The position numbers were made by a program, and so were the translations under genes. Below the pieces are notes generated by a model that made no database searches, was not told the DNA's origin, and saw only the letters and a list, made by a program, of their open reading frames with translations. From the NCBI RefSeq assembly GCF_033807715.1, contig NC_084601.1, positions 17,662,690 to 17,726,689 of the forward strand: a DNA stretch of 64,000 nt. Direction: 5' to 3'. Within the stretch, counting starts at the first letter, position 1. Every line of letters begins with the position of its first letter. Shown here one piece after another: positions 29,918 through 40,250 of the stretch. Source of the DNA: Cololabis saira (taxonomy: Eukaryota > Chordata > Actinopteri > Beloniformes > Belonidae).

Positions 29918-31079
29918 TAGAGATGCACCGATCAGGATTTTGAGGGCCGATCACCGATCACCGATCTCGAAAACCAGTATCGGCCGATCCCGATTTTGCC
30001 GATCACCGATCACAGGGTGAAATCCATAAATTCGTCAATATTGATGTTTCATGTACACGACACTGACATTGTATTATTAGGTATAAAAATTAGGAGATTA
30101 GGTGTAAACTCGGCTTACACAGAGTAAGTGTAGTTTAGTAGCTTCAGCTTTCCTGTGGTAATAATTATGTACAACATGTGACCAACACAGAAACAGCAGA
30201 CATGTCACTCTCTAAAAGTTGATACAAGTTACAAACTATAAACCTTAGTTTTCTTGTGGAAAGAGGAATTAAATCTTAAAATAAAAATGAATTATGAATT
30301 ATTAAGCTTTGTGAAAGCTCTAGCGGTAGCATCAGCAGTGTGTGAGGAAACTTTTGTGAGTGAAGCAAAACTCTTCACACTAGAACTCCACATGTCACTC
30401 CTGAAGCGACTGACACGACTGTCGTCCTGCGTGAGGCTTTGGACTGTATATAGTTTGGTAAAACTCCGACAGGATTTCATCAGTGAAATATTTACGACGT
30501 GGCAGCGCGCACCGCGGATCCAAGCTGCAAACGTGTTTAAACCCGATGTCTTCTACAACAGAAAGCGGCTGATGAGCAAAGCTTATGAATTCATTACCTT
30601 ACGATGTAGTTCTTTATTTTTCTTCCTGTCGTTTATAAGTCTCTGTTACAGGTGTTACAGCTGAGTTAGTGCCGTTGCGCGCGCTCCTTTTTTTCTTCCT
30701 CCCTTTTTTCTGCTGCAGCCAACTTTGAAAACTCAATATAGTCCGTGTGAAGAACTTTCAAATGTCTAATAAGCTTCGTTGTGTTGAAATTATTTTGTAA
30801 TATTACTCCTCATGGTATCTCCTTTGGACACACTTTGCAAACTGTAAATTTGTTGTCCTTTTCAGACATTGTAAAACTCCCGCACTGGCGAGGCCGGTCA
30901 TGCCTCCTCGGGACCGCTCGGTATGAGATGCGGGAACGCCCGCGCGGGCGGGGGTTTGTTGTTGTAAACGTCATCAGATCGGCCGCTCTGAACTATTATT
31001 TTTCCGATCTCCGATCAAAGCCGATAGGGCCATTATCGGCCCGATCCCGATTGGGGGCCGATCGATCGGTGCATCTCTA
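29918..31079. mobile_element. Non-autonomous hAT element with perfect TSD
   Basis: 1,162-bp element with inverted ends TAGAGATGCACCGATC / GATCGGTGCATCTCTA and identical 8-bp flanks actcacat at 29910-29917 and 31080-31087. The subterminal 100 bp at both ends is filled with CCGATC/GATCGG words, possible transposase-binding repeats. The interior includes a 136-codon open frame (30254-30664, +) with no hAT motif; I do not call it a gene. The exact flanks indicate a young insertion. Confidence 0.93.
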
Positions 31080-31299
31080 ACTCACATGGACTCTTTCATT
31101 TACCTTAACAGCTGCAGTTATCTCTGTCGCACAGTAAAGGACCTGGCCAGTTCTGGACTGCATGACATTCACTTCGTCCACAGGGACTAGGCAGAACCCA
31201 AGCAAGGACAGGAATAGACCTACATAGTTCATTAGCACCTCACTATTACCTCACAAAGAACTGCCACAGTCCTGATCAATCTAGTGCCTGCAGAGGTGT

Positions 31300-31462
31300 C
31301 CCTCATCACACCTGATTGTAATTAATGATCCTCATTAGCTTGTCATCAGGGTCTCCACAACTCTGTTGATGACACAGCTACTTGCATCACGGTGTGCTGA
31401 GTCAGGGTAGCATCTAAAACATACAGGACAGTGTGCCCCGAGGACCAGGGTTTGAAGCACTG
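31300..31462. mobile_element. Decayed relative of the 5294-5517 hAT
   Basis: Shares with that element the order ATTGTAATTAATG, GATGACACAGC..TTGCATCA, GGTGTG, ACATCTAAAAC-like and AGGACAGTG..CCCCGAGGACCAGGGTTTG. The left terminus is missing and the right end is diverged. Confidence 0.55.
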
Positions 31463-32203
31463 TTCTGGATACACCTACCAGTGTTTTAGAAAAGTTTAAA
31501 TTCCAACTAAGTTTGGATGGCTTCTTCATTTAACATAGCCTAGATGAGTCTGGCAAGACCTCTAACACAGAAACAACATTGAGAGTTCAAAAGGTTTTCA
31601 CAATAATACCATCTTTAGCCCTATAACGCCAAACATATCATAGGTGATACACAAGGTTTTCAGCCCTCCACATGAGCAGTGGGATATTTTTCCCCTGAAA
31701 AACCAGATGTATACAATCAGATACATTCAGTGCCCTGAGGTTCCAACAGGGGGGAGTAATTCACACATTAGAGGGCCTTACAGTGAAACTACAAGATTGC
31801 TATGACTCAGGAGTTTGAGAAGGTGGTTTTTGAAGAACTTTGCCAAGTATAAAAATGTTTAGGTAAGAAAAACATTAAATTTCTTTCTGAAATATCAACA
31901 GGAACAGTTACTGGGATGATGCAATGTGAAAATACTGAAAATTCATAGTCTATGTTTTAGTAAAACAGTGTTGAAAATTACGTATCACATTTGATACAGC
32001 CAGTATATAAGGTTATGTAACTTTAAATCAGTCAATTGTCATTTCATTGTATTTCATTCATTATATATAACATTAAGCAACATACAGTCTAAATGACATA
32101 ATTTGGTACATTTAGAGTAAAAACTAGATGTGTAACTTGGTGTATCATGATTGATGACTAGTTTGGTGTTGCCATGATACGATTGCTTGTAACTTCCTTT
32201 TGA

Positions 32204-32559
32204 TTTGAAGCTCCATCTGTTGAGATTGTTGAATTTGTTGAGGAAGATTCTGAAGAGAGGCTTGACTGGACACCATATATGTATTTTAAAGATTTTGTGA
32301 CTGATGAAATGCTACAGGAAGTTGCAGAAGAAACAAATGTGTACAGTGTAGAGAAATTCTGGGTATGCGCATGCACATGGGTTTAGTACAGATGCCCAAC
32401 GTACGAGCCTACTGGAAGATGGAGACAAGATACCCCACTGTTTGTGATGTGATGTCACGAGGTCGGTTCCTGAATTTGCTGACGCTGATTCACTTTCAGG
32501 ACAACCTCAATGTGTCTGAGCATGCAAAAAAAGATAAAGTGTGGAAACTCAGGCCATGG
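32204..32559 (+). pseudogene. piggyBac transposase N-terminal domain remnant
   Basis: Frame 1 reads DWTPYMYFKDFVTDEMLQEV and AEETNVYSV; a frame change then leads to GLVQMPNVRAYWKMETRYP, TVCDVMSRGRFLNLLTLIHF and QDNLN..KKDKVWKLRPW. This matches the piggyBac domain 'YFxxFxTDEMLxxIxxxTNxY ... MGxxxxPxxRxYWxxxxxxxxVxxxMSRxRFxxLxxxLHFxDN' block order. The frame change near 32362 shows it is not functional. Confidence 0.85.
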
Positions 32560-32639
32560 TAAGAGACACTATGGCAACCCTTTCTCTGCTTACGACGCCA
32601 GCCCCTCCCTGGAAGAGGAAAACCACTGAGGTGCCCCCC

Positions 32640-32817
32640 CCCCGATGTGAGAAAGTATGGCCTTGACCATTTCTCAACTTGGGAAAACCGACAGAGATGC
32701 AAGCGCTGCACAGGCCACTTGACCCATCTGCACACTGAGAAATGCAGTGCATCTTTGCCTGAACAAGGACAGAAACTGTTTTCAAGCCAACCACCATGCA
32801 AAATAAAAAGGCTGTGA
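32640..32817 (+). pseudogene. piggyBac C-terminal cysteine-rich domain remnant
   Basis: The + strand reads RKYGLDHFSTWENRQRCKRC, TGHLTHLHTEKCSASL and GQKLFSSQ, then stops at TGA. CxxC, then a Thr/His stretch, KCxxxL and a terminal Phe resemble the cysteine-rich end of piggyBac proteins (RCxxCxxxxxxxxTxxxCxxCxxxLC). It sits only 80 bp after the N-terminal part, so most of the protein has been deleted. Confidence 0.65.
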
Positions 32818-33417
32818 ACTGCAAAATGGGGAAATATAACTGATGTCATGTTCCACCCAACCAGTTCCATTGGGGGTTTTCTCAATACTGCAATATGGTA
32901 GCACGTTTTATGTTTGGAATTAGACATTTGTTGGAATCATTTGTGTTTTATTATGTTTTTGTTTGTTAATGAAAAAAGAATCTTTGAGCACAAATATGAT
33001 ACTTTTTTTGTTGACAGGCACCAATAAAGGCTCCAAGTTCAAAGAATTTTTCTACAGGTTTGGGATTTACAGTTGTACCCTTGTAAAACCAAAGTGGGCA
33101 GACTCAAGTTCTACCTTTATGAATTATGAAAGTGTTGTGGCCTCAACACAACACAGCTATGAGAGGTGAAACTCAAGGGTCAGACTGCAAAATTTGCTAG
33201 CATAGTTACTTAAATATCTTGGAGTAAAAATAAAACCTAATATACATTATTTTTATTTTATTTTTCTTTGTTTTTACCACCATCTTGCACAATCCCCGAA
33301 AGGTATTATTTCATTTTTCTCTTCAAATTAATGATTGCTCATTTTTGTTTTTTTCCTGTGTAGTGTAATATAGCGCAACATCATCATTGACTCATACCAG
33401 TTATTACATCACTAATG

Positions 33418-33600
33418 GAAGGGCAAGGCAAGTGTATCTGTATAGTACAGCATATTTCAACAACGAGGCGATTCAAAGTAAGTTACAGACATTACAACAT
33501 CATCACATAGTAGAAAAACAAATAAAAATCATGGTTTAAAATTTAAACATAAAGAAAGAATAAAGAACAATAGATAAAATATGAGCAGATTTTGAAACTC
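33418..33600 (-). mobile_element. L2-like LINE 3' tail
   Basis: GGCAAGGCAAGTGTATCTGT followed by a CATATTTCAACAACGAGGCG block and ATTCAAAGTAAGTTACA is the reverse complement of the standard L2-like LINE end of fish. No coding part remains here. Confidence 0.55.
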
Positions 33601-33639
33601 AAGCTTAAAAGTTACAGTGGAGATTTGGAAATTTAGATT

Positions 33640-34740
33640 ATTTTCCAGAATTGTACAGCCCTCTTAAAAATTGGCACCAGCAAACTTCTCCTCCATTCCT
33701 CTGGCATCTTTTCACTCTCTAAGATCTTGTTGAACAACCTGGTCAGAAGCCCCACTGCCACCTCTCTGAGACACTCCCATACCTCCACAGGGATTTCATC
33801 AGGACCAACTGCCTTTCCGTTCTTCATCCTCTTCAGTGGCCTCCTCACTTCATCTTTACTTATCTTTGTGAATTTCTTATCCTTAACAGTCACCTCTTAA
33901 TTTCTTTGTGCCCTCTCATTTTCCTCATTCATCAACTCGTCAAAATATTCTTTCCATCTTCCCATCACAGTTCTGTCACCTGTCAACACATCTCCCCATC
34001 TGTCCTTAATCACTTTAACCTGTGGGACGTCCCTCCCGTCTCTCTCTCACCAACCTGTATAAGTCATTCTCTCCCGCCCTGCTGTCAAGCCTAGAATACA
34101 AATCATCATCTTTGTTTGGCCTTTTCCACCTCTACCTTCACTTCTTTCTGCATTTCCTTACACGGCTGTCTACTCTCTTCAGGCCTCTCAAAGTCCCACT
34201 TCTTCTTTCTCTGAATGTTTTCCTGCACATTTTCATTCCACCAGCAAGTATTCTTATCTAATTTCCTTCCAGAAGTCCTGTCCTACGTGTCTCCCTGATC
34301 ACATTTGCTGTATTTGTCCAGTCATCTGGAACCACCTCCTGCCCATATGGGGCCCGTCTCAAATCCTCCCTGAAAACCACAGCACACTCTTCCTTTTTCA
34401 GCTTCAACCACTTCATCCTCTGCTCTGTCTTTGTCTTCTTCATCACCAGTCATCCTCCACGCCTCCACAGCTCTGCAGTCACTGATCTCCTTCAGATGAC
34501 ATCTTCTACAAAGATGTAGCCCACCTGGGGGCCCCTGCCTCCTTTCTTGTACGTCACCCTGTGTTCCTGCCTGTTCTCAAAGAAAGTATTCACGACAGAC
34601 ATATCTCCATCCTTTTACAAAGTTTTTCCTGCCATCTGTCCTGCTTTTTTTCCTGGATACCAAATCTGCCAATCGCTTCCTCATCACCTCTGGTCTCTGC
34701 AGCAACATGTCCACTCTGGCTCAGTAGACGGTGCTTAAGT
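33640..34740 (-). pseudogene. RTE-like LINE fragment (end of EN region to early RT)
   Basis: Minus strand. At 34446-34258 MKWLKLKKEECAVVFREDLR and VVPDDWTNTANVIRET match the segment after the endonuclease of fish RTE-like LINEs. At 33893-33640 ISKDEVRRPLKRMKNGKAVG, PDEIPVEVWECLREVAVGLL and NKILESEKMPEEWRRSLLVP form RT block 1 (KMKNGKAVGPDxIPxEVWKxL). The reading breaks off after PIFK, before the YRGI block, so both ends are truncated. Frameshifts lie between the two parts. Confidence 0.85.
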
Positions 34741-35539
34741 ATATACAGTAAATAAACGAGTCAATTAAATAGACGGTTGCTCCCTCACGTGAGAGGATCA
34801 TGATGGTTTATCGGTGTATGTAAATTAATTCATCATGATCATGTAAACTAGCCTAATCTGAGCGGGTTTTACACACACACACACACACACACACCAGGCA
34901 TGCTTTCTGATGGCAACCTAAGCACGTTAGTTTAACTGGCTACTGTAATAACTGGAGGTTTAATCTGCGAGCCAGTTTTTTATTCTCCCTCATTCAAAAT
35001 CAAAATCAGGGACAGCTTTACCGGGGACATTTCACCAAACTCGGGACGTCTAGTCCTTAAAACTACAAATAAACAACAAACACCACCATCCAGAAATTTG
35101 ATCACACACATACCCATCCAACTGATATTTCCATAATCAGCAATCTTCTTCCTTCGTTGTTAGCTACTTAAGATGAGCTATAGATAGATTAATGGACAAC
35201 AGTGCTATCTACTGGATGGTGCTCCGCGACTCGAGAGCTATTTCTTTGTGGATCTTGGTGGATCTATGTGGATGTGCAGAATGAATGTCTCAAAAATACA
35301 AACGTGTGATTGGTGATCCACAAATGCTGGATCACGCTTTACAAACAGAAATTTCAGTTTTGCAAATAGCTTTTTGTTTTACAAATGTAAAATTATACAT
35401 TTAAAAATGCACATATATTTGTAAAACCCACATACAAGGTATAAAAAAAGGACATTTTTATTCGTGGATAGCAAAACACGTGTGCAAATCAACATATATT
35501 TGTAGATAACTCATGCATTTACAGACCCACCCAGTTTTC
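34741..35539. other. Intronic sequence with (CA)n at 34870-34894
   Basis: Contains one (AC)n tract. Bases 35340-35530 repeat words such as TTTGTAAA and ACATATATTTGTA at irregular spacing. No gene was seen. Confidence 0.45.
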
Positions 35540-36475
35540 CTTTTGTTTGAATAATCGATTGTGGTCAGCTGTATCAAATGCAGTACTGAGATCCAGTAAA
35601 ACTGAAAATTAGATTTTTGCACTGTCTCTATCCAAACATATGATATTAAACACTTTGGTCAGAGCATTCCCAGTGCTATGGTGCTGTCTAAAACCTGACT
35701 GGAAAACACAAAAGCCGTCGTGTTGAGTTAAGAAGTTATTTAGCTGTTGAAAAAATGCTTTTTCAATTATTTCCCTTAAAAATGGAAGATTTGAGATCGC
35801 CCTGTAATTCTTCATTTATGTCTTGTCAAGATTGTCTTTCAGTGGCTCAGGAAACACACCTGACATTGAAGACAAGTCCACAATCTGTAACAGGTAATAC
35901 CACTGACACAGGCGGTGTGTTAGCCTGTCAACTGTAGCAAATAAGGCCCAAGCATTATAACTGTTTTCGGTGATATTGTCAGAGAAGCAGGACGTCTTTG
36001 TGTGCCTCAGTGAAGTCATAATGAACCTGGAGATTTGTTTTTCTCCATCTGCTCTCAGCTTTCTCGTCACTCTCTTTTGTTGTCCAAAGTATTTGAGGGC
36101 CCAGTAAACATTAAGAAACATGACTCTGGATGAGGCCTTCAGCTGTATCGTCACATATTCAAAAGACTAAAATCTTCCAGGAGATAACTGCTTCCATTGA
36201 AATGATTCATTAAATAAGACTTAAACCCAGCCTCCTCTGCTGCTTGGTCTGGCTTCACTGATAAAACTGAAGTAAGAAGGGGTCGACTCCATGAGAACAG
36301 CTGCACTGTTATTTTGGTCTAACCTCATCTGAGGTAAAAACATAAAATCCAGGCTGTGCTCAGTGATAAAACCATAAATTAAAAGTGTTTTCCTAGCTAA
36401 AGACCGAACGTTTGGTGAAGCCAACTTAAGTGATTGAGAGGTATTATTTGCCCCCTCGTGTTTGTAACACACAAG
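35540..36475 (-). pseudogene. L2-like LINE: endonuclease start plus early RT
   Basis: Minus strand. At 36472-36221 SPNVRSLARKTLLIYGFITE, HSLDFMFLPQMRLDQNNSAA and SYFSFISEARPSSRGG form the N-terminal AP-endonuclease block (NVRSL...ETWL...). At 36154-35816 SYNAWALFATVDRLTHRLCQ is the linker ahead of RT. At 35815-35609 KNYRAISNLPFLREIIEKAF and FQSGFRQHHSTGNALTKVFN are RT motifs. Most of the endonuclease is deleted and frames change between blocks. The left end abuts bases 35520-35560 without a tail. Confidence 0.85.
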
Positions 36476-37866
36476 GTATACTTACTTTATTTAAAGATCT
36501 TTTAGGGTGCCACTCTGTGTTTTGACAGGGCCACATTTCTCCTTCTGTCACCTAAAAATAGAACAATTTTAAAACCTAATTAAAGCTGCAAGCAGCGATG
36601 AACGGGCCCTCGCACTCACAGCCACCGCCCCCCATAAGCATATCAGAAATGACACCACCCACGACTTCCTATGTCAAACCATTCAAAAGTTATAGCAGAA
36701 AATCGGGACAACCAATCAGAAGAAAGGGCAGGGCTAATTAAGGTCAAAGAAGCTCAAGGACTCATTACAGAATCCCATGACAACACCCACGACTCTATGT
36801 CAAAACATTCAAATGTTATAGCAGGAAATAGGGACAACCAATCAGAAGAAGGGGCGGGGCTCATTTTCGCCAGTTATGGTCAAGGACTCAATACCTAGTC
36901 CCATGACACCACCCACGACTCTTTATGTCAAACCTTTCAAAAGTTATGGCAGAGAAAAGTATTCTAGTGGGCGCTGTTGAGCCGTTAGGCCACGCTCATT
37001 AATGCAAACCATGAAATATCAAATGTATCGCCAGGCCTGGCTTTTCTTTAAGTTGTGACATGATACAGGTGTGTACCGATTTTGGTGCATGTACGTCAAA
37101 CCGTATTGTGGGGCTTGAGGCACAAAGTTTTCTAGGGGGCGCTGTTGAGCCATCAGGTCCCGCCCAATAATGCAAACCATTAAATATCACATTTTTCACC
37201 AGACCTGGCTCAGTGTTTCGAGAGGAGGTAGTAAAACGTTTTTACTGTTAAGTTTAACAGCACACTGGTTGGATGAAAGCTTCGTGCCACACAGTACAAT
37301 TCTAAACACAACTTTTATCTTATTTCTAAAGATAAAGGAAGCTCTGAAAACCTTAAAAGGAACCCTGGCTATTAAGACATGTAGGTCTTAAAAGATAAAT
37401 GTTGGTATTAATTATAACAATGTGATATAAAAAACCTTTTAGATGTCTTCGTTTTTATAAAATTTGAAAATATAATTTAACATGTAGGTCGCCATTGTTG
37501 TTTACATTCTGGGTAGTGACGTCAGACGGTGGCACCTGCTAGCCCCCGTCCACTGTTTTGACACCCAGAAACAGATGAAAACACAGCTAAACAGGTGACG
37601 GCGCACCAGAAACACAGATCAAAACACAGCCAAACATTAAGGTGACGAAGCACCTACAAAAAAGTTAAAAAAAAATAAATAAATAAAAAAAAAAGTACAG
37701 CACCATAAAGCATGAACTATAAAAACACCATAAAACTCAGATAGACTAACCGACCACACGTTTCAACTAGCAGATAGCCGATGCTACAATAAAAACCCCA
37801 GCCAGATCTGGCATCATTAAATTAAATAAAGATGTTCTTGCCTATTTGACGCGAAATCTGCACCTC

Positions 37867-38903
37867 AAATTCTGCTGTCACACACATGAGTCTGATAAAT
37901 TATTAGGGTTAGGATTGTTTTTATGTGAGTATGAATCTAAAAGCTGTGAGTGCAAAGTCTTGTGAATACAACTCTAATTTCTACGACTACGAGTCTTCAC
38001 TGTGAACACGAATTCAAGTTTATGGGTACGAGTCGAAAAACTGTTGGAATGACGTCACAGCATAGACATACGTAGACGCCCCATCGAGTGCTGAGCCAAC
38101 TGCCACATCCAATATGGCGTCAACGTCGCCGCCATATTGGATGTGGCAAGACTGCGCTGTAAACTACCGGTACAAGTAAATGGACTTATTTTCATAAAGC
38201 GCCTTTCTACAAAGAAATTTACGTTTTACGTCTCATTTATTCATTCACACACGCACTAATATACTTGGGAAACAGTTTAGGCACCAAATATAATATATTT
38301 AATTTTCTCAGATGGCAAAAATAAGAACTTTATTGATCCCACATAGGAGTAATTCATGTTGTATCAGCTACAGAGAACAAGTTAGTGCCGAAAAACAATA
38401 TATATCCCCCCCTCACAAAAATAAGAAAAATAGAGAAACATATTTTCTCATCAACAAAACATATTTTTAAATTTTCAAGTAACAAAATAAAATTTTTCAT
38501 TTATTTTATTGTCTGAAAAATGGTTCAAATGTTATTTTATTGTCTGAAAAATGGTTTAAATATGTTATTTTGTTATTTGAAAAATTTAAAATGAATTACT
38601 CCTATGTGGGATCAATAAAGTTCTTATTTTTGCCATTTTTTTAGACAGAAAATAACATGTTTTGTTGATGAGAAAATATGTTTCTCTATTTTCTTATGTC
38701 TATGCTTTGACCTGTCTGTGACGTCATTCAACAGTTTTTCGACTCGTACCCATAAACTTGAATTCGTGTTGACAGTGAAAACTCGTAGTCGTAGAAATTA
38801 GAGTTGTATTAACAAGACTTTGCACTCACAGCTTTTAGATTCATACTCACATAAAAACAATCCTAACCCTAATAATTTATCACTCATGTGACAGCAGAAT
38901 TTT
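37867..38903. mobile_element. Foldback-type element, long inverted arms (copy A)
   Basis: About 1.04 kb with inverted arms of roughly 200 bp: AAATTCTGCTGTCACACACA at the left is mirrored by TGTGACAGCAGAATTTT at the right. The arms include TTATTAGGGTTAGGATTG and ATGGGTACGAGTCG. Further inside, GAACTTTATTGATCCCACAT (38331) is mirrored at 38605 and GAGAAACATATTTTCTCATC (38433) at 38668. A 19-bp palindrome pair lies at 38101-38119 and 38130-38148 in the left part only. There is no protein. Its class could be a MITE or foldback transposon; no clear target duplication was found. Confidence 0.75.
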
Positions 38904-39151
38904 GGGTACAACTTTTTTATTTACATACAAATGTTTATCATTACGAATACGAATCGTTATAACATGGACACATCTTTTTTACGCACACACAAATAATATT
39001 GGAACAATAATACCCCCATAGGGGGGGGCTATGATAATGAGGCTCTGCTCTGATTGTCTGCTTGAATGACGTGTAGGAGGGGAGGAGACAAAGCGTTGCT
39101 CCGTAGCAAAGCGTGTCCACGGTTCTGCGTTAAATCGACGCGTACCCTACG

Positions 39152-39204
39152 CCGTAGGCTCCGGGGGAGAGCTGGCTCTCCCGGCTCTCCCCCGGAGCCT
39201 ACGG
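39152..39204. repeat. GC-rich 21-bp perfect hairpin (copy A)
   Basis: Arms 39152-39172 and 39184-39204 are exact reverse complements, centred on CTCCGGGGGAGAGC / GCTCTCCCCCGGAG, with an 11-nt loop. It lies in a CpG-rich stretch (39060-39290). The same structure is at 48642-48694 in copy B. Confidence 0.85.
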
Positions 39205-39840
39205 GTTCGGATCCCCTCGACGGGCTGGTCCGTGAGCAGCTCCGGCAGCTCCGTACGCGGCGCCGGGGCTCCGGAGCTAAGCTAAATACTCAGCCCATGC
39301 AAAGACCATACTCATAGACAAATATAAATTACATTAAAAAAACCGGAACTTACCGCTGGCTCGTGTCAGTTCCCGGGTCCGTGCTGTGGGATCTGATCCT
39401 TTTATGAGGGTAAATGTCCATGCAAAACCTCATCTTAACTCTCCCTCGTTGTTCAAACAGCCAGCGCTGCTGAACAATGGCGGAGCTCGAGCGGCCGGCA
39501 GAGCTGGTGGTGGGCGTGGTTTCAGCAGCGGAGGAGACCGAGGGCGTGGTTTGCATTTTGGTGACGTAAAGGAAATGCACCAATCACAACGGCCCGTGGA
39601 AACCACATGACACTGTCACTGGGGGACTCTGTAAGGGTGGGGGCGAGCAGTTCTTTTCATGGGATATCATCTTCTCTGTGTTGGCAGGCTGACGGGAGAC
39701 CACTTCATATATGTTAAAACAAGAAAACGCGTGTTTTTCATAATAGGTCCCCCTTTAAAGATCCCAGGGAGTCGTTTGCACCATGTCATAACTGCATGCG
39801 AGAGTCCGATTATCACGTTGAGCTGCGTGACATCGGATGC

Positions 39841-39898
39841 TCTCTGTCCACACTGAAACTGTTAAACTCTCTCTGTCCACACTGAAACTGTTAAACTC
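39841..39898. repeat. 29-bp direct repeat, two units
   Basis: CTCTCTGTCCACACTGAAAC followed by TGTTAAACT occurs twice in immediate tandem. The same pair is at about 49331-49388 in copy B. Confidence 0.9.
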
Positions 39899-40009
39899 GC
39901 AGCCAGTTAGGACAGTCCAATACAAAAAAAATAAAGCAATGGAATTGATTTTGTCGCTGAAGCTTGTTCGCATTGCATGGAACACGCTTTAATAGTGTAC
40001 GCAGCTGGC

Positions 40010-40250
40010 TCATCTGCCTGGAGCGGCCCATTTTAGAATTCCGACCGGGCCCTGAATGCATCTCGTCCTGCGCGTGTGAAACAAAACACTGGGGAGGTGT
40101 CAGGTTTCTCCCAGCAAGGGCACGTGTGAGTGACGTCATCACGCAGTCCGGGCTCGGAGCTCCGGGAGCGCGCCCCCTCCCCTTTCTCTTCCCCAACTCA
40201 GAACTGCAGTTTGCGCGTTCACGTGTCTGAGACAGGCTGAGACAGGGTGG
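40010..40250. promoter_or_regulatory. GC-rich patch with CRE palindrome
   Basis: A CpG-rich block holds TGACGTCA (40131-40138), CACGTG (40121-40126) and a GCGCGCCCCCTCCCC stretch near 40168. Such a block would resemble a promoter elsewhere. Here it is inside a duplicated repeat unit with no gene attached, so regulatory function is only a possibility. It is repeated at +9,490. Confidence 0.25.

Larger units (their letters stand above)
31616..33215 (+). mobile_element. piggyBac-like element, internally deleted
   Basis: Coding remnants of a piggyBac transposase lie on the + strand (next two entries), separated by loss of the whole DDD catalytic core. The left part has repeated TGATAC/GTATCA words (31642, 31979-31994, 32143), as subterminal repeats of this superfamily do. 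A possible left end is TTTAGCCCTATAACG near 31616 and a possible right TTAA is near 33212. Both limits are tentative because I found no matching terminal repeats. Confidence 0.55.

Noticed and set aside
30254..30664. 136-codon + frame inside the hAT element
   Set aside because: I could not match it to any transposase region; it is more likely chance within a non-autonomous element.
32496..32927. 143-codon minus-strand frame
   Set aside because: It is antisense to the piggyBac remnants, which match on the + strand.
36671..36898. 75-codon frame with internal repeated peptide (RDNQSEE twice), also at 46161-46388
   Set aside because: The peptide repeat mirrors DNA tandem modules of the repeat element; it has no motif, and the identical second copy reflects the 9.49-kb duplication.
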